A program made the position numbers and the translations under genes. A stretch of 5,610 bases of DNA from Archaeoglobales archaeon (GTDB lineage Archaea > Halobacteriota > Archaeoglobi > Archaeoglobales > Archaeoglobaceae), in the NCBI GenBank assembly GCA_003663055.1, contig QMZF01000093.1, forward strand, positions 1 to 5,610, written 5' to 3'. Below the pieces are notes generated by a model that saw only the letters and a program-made list of their open reading frames with translations, was not told where the DNA came from and made no database searches. Within the stretch, counting starts at the first letter, position 1. Each line of letters begins with the position of its first letter. Shown one piece after another: positions 1 to 5,024 of the stretch.

Positions 1-531
1 CGTCTCAGCGCAATCTTCGCAGAGTTTCATTCCGTTTACTTCCTTTAAATTGTCTGAAAGGCGTCCGCACTTCTCACATTTCCCTGGCAGCTCCTCAACG
101 TTGAAAGAACCAAAAGACCGTTCCCTAATTAGACCGAGGAGTTCCCCAAGATCAAGACTGACGCTGAGAATGTCTGTATCTGTAACAATACCTATCAAAT
201 TTCCGCCATCAATAACTGGAAGGCGCCTTATACCCTTCTTAAGCATAATGTCGGCAGCTTCCCTAACAGAGGTTACGGGCCTGATAGTGATTATAGGATA
301 GCTCATAATATCTTTCAACATTACTTCCGAGGGGGTTCTATTCTTTGCTACAACTTTTTCAAGAACATCTTTTTCTGTTACTATACCAACGGGTTTGCGG
401 TCTTCCACAACCACAACGCTTCCAACACCAAACTCAAGCATTTTTTTAGCAGCACTAAGAATCGTTTCGTCCGGCTTGCCTGTACAAACCTCCCTCGTCA
501 TTATGTCCTTCACTGGAACATCCGCCTGCAT
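1..531 (-). CDS. CBS-domain pair protein with C-terminal Cys4 zinc-ribbon-like tail (partial)
   Basis: Read on the minus strand, the frame is open from the ATG at 531 to the window edge (177 codons seen, 3' end missing). Residues ~7-62 and ~74-126 are two CBS repeats; each begins with a V/L-K-D-I-M motif (KDIMT, KDIMS) and carries the usual G-I-V-T-(E/D)-x-D signature (GIVTEKDVL, GIVTDTDIL). Paired CBS domains form a Bateman module that commonly binds adenine nucleotides. After a short linker comes CEKCG (C152, C155) and, 15 residues later, CEDC (C171, C174), a spacing that suggests a metal-binding ribbon. An in-frame GTG at 540 lies 26 bp from the centre of a TATA box, so the real start may be that GTG in a leaderless transcript, adding three residues. 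The ligand and target are unknown; a sensor or regulatory role is inference from the family. Confidence 0.9.
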   Translation of the reverse strand, partial: MQADVPVKDIMTREVCTGKPDETILSAAKKMLEFGVGSVVVVEDRKPVGIVTEKDVLEKVVAKNRTPSEVMLKDIMSYPIITIRPVTSVREAADIMLKKGIRRLPVIDGGNLIGIVTDTDILSVSLDLGELLGLIRERSFGSFNVEELPGKCEKCGRLSDNLKEVNGMKLCEDCAET

Positions 532-561
532 TTCGAACACCAATAGAAGTTCTGCCGAAGG

Positions 562-570
562 TTTTTAAAG
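562..570 (-). promoter_or_regulatory. TATA box for the CBS-domain gene
   Basis: The minus strand reads CTTTAAAAA here, centred 26 bp upstream of position 540, the first base of an in-frame GTG. This is the usual archaeal TATA-to-start-site distance. The 131-bp spacer between this gene and the upstream operon (532-662) holds nothing else that I recognise, so the CBS gene probably has its own promoter. Confidence 0.6.
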
Positions 571-662
571 CTTTTTGGCTAGTGTTATTGGTCTTATTCA
601 TTATAGGAGATTAATAGTTAACCAGAGAAATTTTGGAAGTGGCGTATGCTATTATTTTCCTA

Positions 663-1109
663 TTAATATTTTACAAATATGTTTATACCTGTCGCGGCAA
701 AAGTGACGAAAAGCCCAGCAATTACAACTCCAGCAGCAATAAACGCGAAGGATTTTCCAATTTTTAGATCTAGCAAAGTGGCCAGCAAGGCTGCCGTCCA
801 CGCTCCAGTCACTGGCAACGGAATGGCAACAAACAGCACAAGGCCAAGATAACCATATCTATCGATTATGTCTCTCTTTCCCAAGGTTCTTTCCTCGAAC
901 CAAAGGAAAGTTCTCGACGTTATTCCCCAGCGAAGTGCAAGGCTGCGTATACGATGAAGAAAAAGCAGGAGAAACGGTACGGGCAGAAGGTTTCCTACAA
1001 CAGAGAAAACAAAAGCCTCTATAGGCGAATAACCTTTGTACAAGGCAAGGGGAATTGCCCCTCTCAGCTCAGAAATGGGCATAGCCGCTAATAAGATAAC
1101 ATCGAGCAT
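663..1109 (-). CDS. Small multidrug export family membrane protein (COG2426/PF06695)
   Basis: A 148-residue hydrophobic protein. The N-terminus carries the family's P-x-S-E-L-R-G-A-I-P-L motif (residues 11-21), and a second conserved stretch, P-L-P-V-T-G-A-W-T-A-A-L-L-A, lies at 97-110. Likely membrane segments are ~32-54, ~86-112 and ~119-141, with the N-terminal motif perhaps forming a re-entrant or partial helix. The basic stretch HRIRSLALRW (52-61) probably lies on the cytoplasmic side. The length is normal for the family. The family name comes from early annotation; I know of no firmly established substrate. The start overlaps the end of panE by 22 nt and has a strong Shine-Dalgarno sequence inside panE, so it is probably translationally coupled. 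Starting at the later Met10 would cut into the conserved motif region, so 1109 is preferred. Confidence 0.88.
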   Translation of the reverse strand: MLDVILLAAMPISELRGAIPLALYKGYSPIEAFVFSVVGNLLPVPFLLLFLHRIRSLALRWGITSRTFLWFEERTLGKRDIIDRYGYLGLVLFVAIPLPVTGAWTAALLATLLDLKIGKSFAFIAAGVVIAGLFVTFAATGINIFVKY

Positions 1110-1960
1110 TCCAGCCCCCTCACAAGTCTTAGCATCAGCTCGTTGACAGGTGTGGGAATATTTAGTCGTTTTGCTATTCTAACTATCTCACCGGTTATTG
1201 CCTCTATTTCTGTTCTCCTTCTCCTTTCAACGTCCTGAAGCATGGAAGATTTGTTTTTTGCCGTTTTCAAGATAACCTCTTTTACCATCCCTACAGCGTC
1301 AAATTTGTAGCCCATCGCCTCCATAAGCCTCTGCCCTTCCCTAGCTATTTCCTTAGCTATTACCCAAACTTCCTCGATTTCTAAGATTTTTCCATTTTCT
1401 ATTCTAAGCAAGGCCGTTAGAGGGTTTATTACCGCATTTACCACAGCCTTCTCCCACTTCTTCCTCTTCACATCGCTTACAACTTCCACGTTTATGCCGG
1501 CTTTTTTGAGTATTTCCGCAACTATTTCTGCTCCTTTGCCCTTCCAATCACCCAAGAAGGTTTCACCTTCGCCAGCGTAGCATATCTTTCCGTAATCGAC
1601 TACATTGGCAGCATAACTCGTAACCCCGCCAACGACATTCCCTATCCTTTCAGCGAGAACATCCTCGTTTCCGATGCCGTTCTGAACTGTGCAAACTATT
1701 TCCGTCTTCCCTTCTAGCTCCTTGGCCGCTATAGCTGTATCGTAGCTCTTCACGGTTACGAAGGTTACGTCAGCTTTACAGGCTTTATTGCGGACATCAA
1801 CAGGAACAAAATCTTCGATAAGCCCGGTTATCCGAAGTCCTTTCTTTAAAGCTTCGAGCTGCTTACCCCTTGCAATGAAAGTTACGTCATAGCCGGCTTT
1901 CTGAATCATGTATCCAAGGAGGCACCCTATCGCCCCAGCGCCGAACACCTGAACCCTCAT
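1088..1960 (-). CDS. panE: 2-dehydropantoate 2-reductase (ketopantoate reductase)
   Basis: A 290-residue protein of normal family length that reduces 2-dehydropantoate to pantoate with NAD(P)H, a step in coenzyme A synthesis. The Rossmann fold begins at the N-terminus with G-A-G-A-I-G (residues 7-12) followed by G16. VQNGIGN (92-98) is the conserved dinucleotide-domain turn. The C-terminal helical domain carries W-E-K-A-V-V-N-A-V-I-N-P-L-T (169-182). By alignment from memory with the E. coli enzyme (K176, N180, S244, E256), the catalytic and substrate residues here are K171, N175, S239 and E251, with matching spacing. The ATG at 1960 overlaps the TGA of the upstream ThiI-like gene (ATGA) and is preceded by GAGGAG, so the two genes are co-transcribed and probably translationally coupled. 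All key residues are present. NADH versus NADPH preference cannot be read from the sequence. Confidence 0.95.
   Translation of the reverse strand: MRVQVFGAGAIGCLLGYMIQKAGYDVTFIARGKQLEALKKGLRITGLIEDFVPVDVRNKACKADVTFVTVKSYDTAIAAKELEGKTEIVCTVQNGIGNEDVLAERIGNVVGGVTSYAANVVDYGKICYAGEGETFLGDWKGKGAEIVAEILKKAGINVEVVSDVKRKKWEKAVVNAVINPLTALLRIENGKILEIEEVWVIAKEIAREGQRLMEAMGYKFDAVGMVKEVILKTAKNKSSMLQDVERRRRTEIEAITGEIVRIAKRLNIPTPVNELMLRLVRGLECSMLSY
1115..1121 (-). promoter_or_regulatory. Shine-Dalgarno site for the COG2426 gene
   Basis: GAGGGGG on the minus strand ends 5 nt before the ATG at 1109. It lies inside the panE coding sequence and supports the overlapping start. Confidence 0.65.
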
Positions 1961-2790
1961 GGAAACAACTCCTCAAGTTTTGCTTCTATCTCCCGATGTG
2001 AGAAGGGCAAAAGGGGCATGAAAACAGGCATTCTTCTTTTTTTCAAAACTTCTAGATAATTTGGAATCTCTTTGGCAGTTACTTGGCAAAAAATGGCTGG
2101 ATAATCCATTTCAAATGCAGAAAGCAGCACATCTTCCAAGCTACCCTCCAGTTCAACGACTCCAACGGGGCGATAGCATGCATATCCCTCTACGGCCTTT
2201 TTAACTTCCCGGCTATCAACATCAACGTCGCATCCCCGCCTGAGAGCGTACCATGCTGCAAGCTTCCCTATTGCCAAAACCCTCTCCTGAGTGCCAACTG
2301 GCAAACCGCCGTACCCCCTAAAGATTTCCGTGTATACGTACGCGTACCTCTCCCTTACTTCAATGAAGATCTCCACATCTGGATTATCGAGGTCTACCCT
2401 TGCCCCAGTGGCCTCTTTTACCGCATTTCCAGCTATTCTTGCGACATCCATAGATGTAAAGCTGTGTGTTCCCGCTCTCCTTGCCCTGATTGCAAAGCTA
2501 CCCCTTAAACCTTCTGCTGCTTTAACCGCAAACTTCGCAATCTCGTCAATTTCCGCTTCACATCTCGCAGCAACGCTTGTAGAAACTACACCAAAGACTT
2601 TGGCTATCCTTTTTGCCACGTCTTTACTTCCTGGTTTGATGAATATTCTACCCCATTCTCTTTCAATAGTTCCCTCAAGACCCTCGTACTTCATAACCCT
2701 CCTTATGTTACCCACAAGCACGTTTTCGAATTTTTTTCTCAATCTTCCCTTGAGTCCAAGTTCGCCGTAGCGAACGATTACAACATCCAC
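1957..2790 (-). CDS. thiI: ThiI-family THUMP protein lacking the PP-loop
   Basis: A 277-residue protein with the ThiI architecture but shortened. Residues 1-60 match the N-terminal ferredoxin-like domain (RYGELGLKG at 7-15). Residues ~60-155 are the THUMP RNA-binding domain (IRARRAGTHSFTSMDVA at 101-117, NPDVEIFIEVRERYAYVYTE at 136-155). The linker GGLPVGT (161-167) is the ThiI signature that leads into the ATP-pyrophosphatase domain. In active ThiI this is followed by a strand and the SGGxDS PP-loop; here VLA-IGK-LAAW runs straight on, as if about six residues were removed, and the rest of the domain is short and lacks a CxxC. Canonical ThiI activates U8 of tRNA with ATP and transfers sulfur to give 4-thiouridine; archaeal forms are usually about 380 residues. 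This protein should bind tRNA but probably cannot adenylate it. The start is a GTG placed 26 bp from a TATA box; the nearby ATG at 2786 is out of frame. First gene of the operon with panE. Confidence 0.82.
   Translation of the reverse strand: MDVVIVRYGELGLKGRLRKKFENVLVGNIRRVMKYEGLEGTIEREWGRIFIKPGSKDVAKRIAKVFGVVSTSVAARCEAEIDEIAKFAVKAAEGLRGSFAIRARRAGTHSFTSMDVARIAGNAVKEATGARVDLDNPDVEIFIEVRERYAYVYTEIFRGYGGLPVGTQERVLAIGKLAAWYALRRGCDVDVDSREVKKAVEGYACYRPVGVVELEGSLEDVLLSAFEMDYPAIFCQVTAKEIPNYLEVLKKRRMPVFMPLLPFSHREIEAKLEELFP
1969..1974 (-). promoter_or_regulatory. Shine-Dalgarno site for panE
   Basis: GAGGAG on the minus strand lies 8 nt before the panE ATG, inside the 3' end of the ThiI-like gene. 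It is the best ribosome-binding match in the window and fits an internal operon gene, in contrast to the leaderless first genes. Confidence 0.7.
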
Positions 2791-2811
2791 AGAAAAACGA
2801 GTACTCGAAGG

Positions 2812-2819
2812 TTAATAAA
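2812..2819 (-). promoter_or_regulatory. TATA box for the thiI-like/panE/COG2426 operon
   Basis: The minus strand reads TTTATTAA, centred about 25.5 bp upstream of the GTG at 2790. No Shine-Dalgarno sequence lies before that GTG, so a leaderless operon transcript is likely. Confidence 0.6.
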
Positions 2820-3118
2820 ACAAACTGCCAAACCACTCTTCACCACTCCTTAGTTCTTTAGATTTAGAGTCTTTTCAACGAAAGTATCGTTTCCTAATTT
2901 ATAATAGCCTCAGCCTCCCAATTCCTCACTTAAACTTTTAAAGGAGAAACCTAGTCCTCAGAAGCCAATTGCAAGCATTCTTCGCTATCAACGTCCAAAT
3001 AAATTATTTTCCAATTTTTCTCATCCATGCTTAGCGTTGACTTTCTTAACCTAAGCTCTTTAAAGCTATTCAAGATGTCGAATTTTATCTAAATTTACAA
3101 ATGATTGAAGATAGTTAC
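2820..3118. other. Divergent intergenic spacer, no clear gene
   Basis: About 300 bases separate the divergent ThiI-like and Mth938 genes, longer than needed for two promoters. The only open frame I can describe is a 25-codon minus-strand ATG frame at 2951-3028 (MDEKNWKIIYLDV...). It has a CTTTAAAG box (3058-3065), but that is 33 bp upstream rather than 26, so it is weak support. A small inverted repeat, AACGA-5-TCGTT, lies near 2878-2892. The upstream extension of the Mth938 frame (3101-3148) also falls here and is probably not translated. Confidence 0.4.
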
Positions 3119-3127
3119 AAATTTATC
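3119..3127 (+). promoter_or_regulatory. TATA box for the Mth938-family gene
   Basis: AAATTTATC is centred 26 bp upstream of the ATG at 3149. This supports that ATG, rather than the in-frame ATGs at 3101 or 3140, as a leaderless start. Confidence 0.55.
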
Positions 3128-3148
3128 AAGCTATTACTTATGATTGGT

Positions 3149-3496
3149 ATGCGCGTAGAGAGTTACTCATTCGGGAGGATTAAAATTAACGGCAAGGTGT
3201 ACACAAACGACGTCGTAGTTTCCCAAGATCGCGTTATTAACTCGAGTTGGTGGAGAAAAGAGGGGCATAACGTCCATCTTGAGGACATTCACGAGATACT
3301 GAACGCAAAACCGGAAGTTGTTGTATTCGGAACTGGGTCAAGCGGACTAATGAAGGTAAGTAAGGCCGTGATAGATGAGCTTAAGCAGAGAGGAATTGAA
3401 GTTATTCAGCAGCCTACCAGCCAAGCTGTGCAGACTTTTAATCGCCTCGTGGAAGAGGGTAAAAAGGTCGTCCTAGCTGCACATCTTACTTGTTAG
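3149..3496 (+). CDS. Mth938/DUF498 family protein
   Basis: An intact 115-residue protein from the chosen ATG, which is the usual size of this family (PF04430). It begins MRVESYSFGRI, as family members typically do, and keeps SWWRKEGH, the central glycine-rich FGTGSSGLMKV and the C-terminal AAHLTC ending. The fold is a small alpha/beta domain; relatives include human AAMDC and the complex I assembly factor NDUFAF3, but the archaeal role is not established. The frame is open further upstream to an ATG at 3101, giving 16 extra residues (MIEDSYKFIKLLLMIG). I reject these because they are atypical of the family and because a TATA box sits 26 bp before 3149. It is transcribed alone: the upstream neighbour is divergent and the downstream one is a pseudogene. 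Confidence 0.88.
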   Translation: MRVESYSFGRIKINGKVYTNDVVVSQDRVINSSWWRKEGHNVHLEDIHEILNAKPEVVVFGTGSSGLMKVSKAVIDELKQRGIEVIQQPTSQAVQTFNRLVEEGKKVVLAAHLTC

Positions 3497-3652
3497 TATT
3501 TTATAAATAAAAAATATTACGTCTCAGTAGTTCTACTCGTTATGGTTGATAACCACCCTCCGGGCCAATTAACCAAGTGGGGTTTCGAGTATTAAATTTT
3601 GCTCTCGTTTCCTACGGAATATAGATAAACCTAAGATACGACTATTCGTTAA
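3497..3652. other. Intergenic spacer with a possible 17-codon ORF
   Basis: The spacer starts with an AT-rich stretch (3497-3518) that could end the Mth938 transcript. A 17-codon plus-strand frame at 3542-3595 reads MVDNHPPGQLTKWGFEY then TAA. The AAATATTA at 3512-3519 lies 26 bp before its ATG. It may be the leftover 5' end of a lost gene, a real micro-ORF, or chance. An AT-rich box at 3621-3629 (ATAGATAAA) lies 28 bp upstream of the pseudogene start at 3653 and may be its old promoter. Confidence 0.35.
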
Positions 3653-4393
3653 ATGAGAATCAAATGCAGGCTCGTTGAAGAGGGCTTTAAGCGAGGGAGT
3701 TGCTTGGTTACTTACAAGGATAGGCAAGATTTTCGCATGTAAGTTAACACTCCGCTACGAAGGAGGTGTGCCCTATAGATTGATAACTTCTGCACACCTC
3801 TCTAGGCCTGAACATTATCTCTCAATTTACCAGTCCGGCCGCAACTGGAGTAGTAAAAAAAATGTCATTCCTAGTACTTCACGAGATATGCCAAGGGATG
3901 TTGGTACTCACCAGGCGATATAGCTAGGCTAGCTGAAAGTTACGCGTTTATCTATGAAGATGTTACGTACAAAGAACCAAAAGAAAGAGCGACCCATTTT
4001 CATGCTTCAGACCTTTGCAAGGGTTGTGGGACTTGCGTGAAGGTTGAATACTATCCAAAGATGGCAAGTTCGTGGATCGCTACTTCTTAGTTCCAACGGG
4101 AAAAGGTCAAAGTATTGTCCCAGAAAGCTGAAACCAGAACAAATAGTTTTATCCCGCAAGGATTCGGGCCAGCAAGGAACATAGTAGCATTTACCGGCGG
4201 TGATTTAGCATGTCACCCAGAATTCTACGCCAAGTCTACAGAGAAGATCAAGGAGCTTGATATAGATTTGTGTGTTTTGTTCGAAACTAACGGCTATGGC
4301 CTGACACCAAAAAATCTGGATTTGTTTAAAAAAGCCGGAATAGATTCGTTTTGGCTGGTGAGGAATATTTGGCTAAGAAGATCGAAGAATTGA
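3653..4393 (+). pseudogene. Radical SAM protein pseudogene (pyruvate formate-lyase activating enzyme-like)
   Basis: No single frame is intact, but splicing the frames gives one continuous, recognisable protein. The pieces are: MRIKCRLVEEGF...DFRM (3653-3739), then after a +1 shift RYEGGVPYRLITSAHLS and SIYQSG, then after a shift in an A8 run (3855-3862) CHS, an in-frame TAG at 3872, and YFTRYAKGCWYSPGDIARL. Next come DLCKGCGTC (a CxxCxxC cluster motif, 4013-4036), GKFVDRYFLVPTG, KRSKYCPRKLKPEQIVL, and finally FTGGDLACHPEFYAK, ETNGYGLT and AGIDSFWL. Three of the shifts look like single-base losses in short homopolymers near 4060, 4106 and 4153. The expected SAM-cluster CxxxCxxC is spoiled: R (CGC, 3840) and S (AGT, 3852) replace the first two cysteines. 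Homology ends at ~4356, so the C-terminal part is missing. In life it would have been an iron-sulfur, SAM-dependent enzyme of unknown substrate. Confidence 0.8.
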
Positions 4394-4416
4394 GGAAGGA
4401 GGATATTATTATTTCA

Positions 4417-4671
4417 TTATTTAAGTTTAATAATTTTCTCCAACCTCAACCTCAAAGACGGATGTGTTTCTGGCAACGGCTGATTTAAGACAGTTTGAGG
4501 ATGCATATATTTGAATACTCTCCAGATTATTGCTTTCAAAACTTGGAAATAGGAAAGTTTGTCCAGTTCAAACGAATCTGAGAATTCGATAACAGAAATT
4601 GCATTTTCACACCCTTTCAAACTGCTGTAAATGTGAAGTTTTATAAGAGCTTGAGCTTTTGGTTTGAATCC
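4417..4671 (-). pseudogene. C-terminal remnant resembling an M48 (HtpX-like) peptidase
   Basis: The minus-strand frame is open from just after a TAA at 4672-4674 to a TAA at 4417-4419 but has no ATG; the first plausible start is a TTG at 4620. The translation begins GFKPKAQALIKLHIYSS and ends PETHPSLRLRLEKIIKLK. A THP-x-L-x-x-R-x-x-x-(I/L) ending is typical of M48 metallopeptidase C-termini. The HExxH zinc site and membrane helices that such a protein needs are absent, so this piece cannot be an active protease. The family call rests on this short C-terminal motif alone and is tentative. It lies tail to tail with the truncated radical SAM pseudogene, only ~25-60 bp away, which suggests that both were cut by one deletion or rearrangement. 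Confidence 0.5.
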
Positions 4672-4698
4672 TTAAAAAGAATATAATTTTAAGGATTC
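4666..4698. repeat. Perfect 12-bp inverted repeat
   Basis: GAATCCTTAAAA (4666-4677) and TTTTAAGGATTC (4687-4698) are exact reverse complements separated by 9 nt. It could be a hairpin terminator, an operator, or the end of a lost element. It lies immediately upstream of the M48-like remnant on the minus strand. Confidence 0.75.
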
Positions 4699-4718
4699 TC
4701 AAAATTTTTTAAAATACT

Positions 4719-4742
4719 TTCGCTTTATAATTCTAAAGCGAA
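4719..4742. repeat. Perfect 9-bp inverted repeat
   Basis: TTCGCTTTA (4719-4727) and TAAAGCGAA (4734-4742) flank a 6-nt loop. The stem is the most GC-containing of the four repeats in this stretch, and the following A/T-rich DNA is compatible with a terminator or an operator. Confidence 0.7.
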
Positions 4743-4743
4743 G

Positions 4744-4757
4744 GTAAGACATCTTAC
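4744..4757. repeat. 6-bp inverted repeat adjoining the 9-bp one
   Basis: GTAAGA (4744-4749) and TCTTAC (4752-4757) are separated by CA. The 2-nt gap is too tight for an RNA hairpin of full stem length, so a protein-binding palindrome is as likely. It may be chance on its own. Confidence 0.45.
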
Positions 4758-4775
4758 AAATTATTCTATTGCTTA

Positions 4776-4796
4776 AAAAAATTGCAAAAATTTTTT
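4776..4796. terminator. AT-only inverted repeat with T6 run, possible bidirectional terminator
   Basis: AAAAAATT (4776-4783) pairs with AATTTTTT (4789-4796). Both strands therefore present a run of at least six T residues, which is sufficient for archaeal termination. It would stop transcripts coming from the tRNA side (minus) or from the pseudogene side (plus). Confidence 0.4.
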
Positions 4797-4831
4797 ATTC
4801 CTTTAAATTCTTTCAAGACTTAAAATAGGAT

Positions 4832-4836
4832 AAAAA
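4832..4836 (-). terminator. Oligo-T terminator of tRNA-Ser
   Basis: Going downstream from the tRNA on the minus strand, the first T5 run is here, about 32 nt past the discriminator base. Archaeal RNA polymerase commonly ends on such T runs. Confidence 0.4.
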
Positions 4837-4867
4837 GGCGTTAGGGATTCAATAATTCGAACAAACA

Positions 4868-4950
4868 CGCCGGGGGTGGGATTCGAACCCACGCGGGCTT
4901 AGCGCCCACGAGCTCTCCAGGCTCGCGCCTTACCACTCGGCAACCCCGGC
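4868..4950 (-). tRNA. tRNA-Ser (anticodon GGA)
   Basis: An 83-nt class II tRNA. The acceptor stem GCCGGGG (from 4950) pairs perfectly with CCCCGGC, and the discriminator base is G at 4868. U8 is present. The D arm is GCC-loop-GGC. The anticodon arm CGAGC-CTGGAGA-GCTCG gives anticodon GGA, reading UCC/UCU serine codons. A long variable arm (GGGC-GCTAA-GCCC) and a normal T arm (GTGGG-TTCGAAT-CCCAC) follow. There is no intron, and CCA is not encoded (the next bases are TG), so the tail must be added by CCA transferase. The long variable arm and G discriminator fit archaeal serine identity. Confidence 0.97.
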
Positions 4951-4975
4951 ACGTTTCCTATGCAATGCTGCTGTG

Positions 4976-4982
4976 TTATAAA
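4976..4982 (-). promoter_or_regulatory. TATA box of tRNA-Ser
   Basis: TTTATAA on the minus strand is centred 29 bp upstream of the first tRNA base, so transcription would begin about 3 nt before the mature 5' end. Confidence 0.6.
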
Positions 4983-4995
4983 TGTTATCGGTAGG

Positions 4996-5003
4996 AATTT
5001 ATT
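4996..5003 (+). promoter_or_regulatory. TATA box of the fumarase alpha gene
   Basis: AATTTATT is centred about 25.5 bp upstream of the ATG at 5025, which predicts a leaderless mRNA. Its upstream side faces the tRNA-Ser TATA box only 13 bp away. Confidence 0.55.
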
Positions 5004-5024
5004 CAAGGCTTTCGGTCGCTTTAT

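Noticed and set aside
50..301. Plus-strand ORF of 83 codons
   Set aside because: It is antisense to the CBS-domain gene, whose minus-strand frame has clear family motifs.
2083..2770. Two overlapping plus-strand ORFs (141 and 159 codons)
   Set aside because: Both are antisense to the ThiI-like gene and resemble no family I recognise; the minus strand carries the conserved THUMP motifs.
3555..3600. Possible tRNA remnant (GGTTTCGAGTATTAA resembles a T arm)
   Set aside because: No matching T-stem, acceptor stem or anticodon arm can be built around it.
3872..3874. In-frame TAG as a pyrrolysine codon or recoding site
   Set aside because: It replaces a position that looks like Trp and lies among several frameshifts and lost cysteines, so a nonsense mutation in a pseudogene is simpler.
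3653..4393. Programmed frameshifting at the A8 run
   Set aside because: One slippery run could be programmed, but at least four other shifts and a stop codon are also needed to restore the protein.
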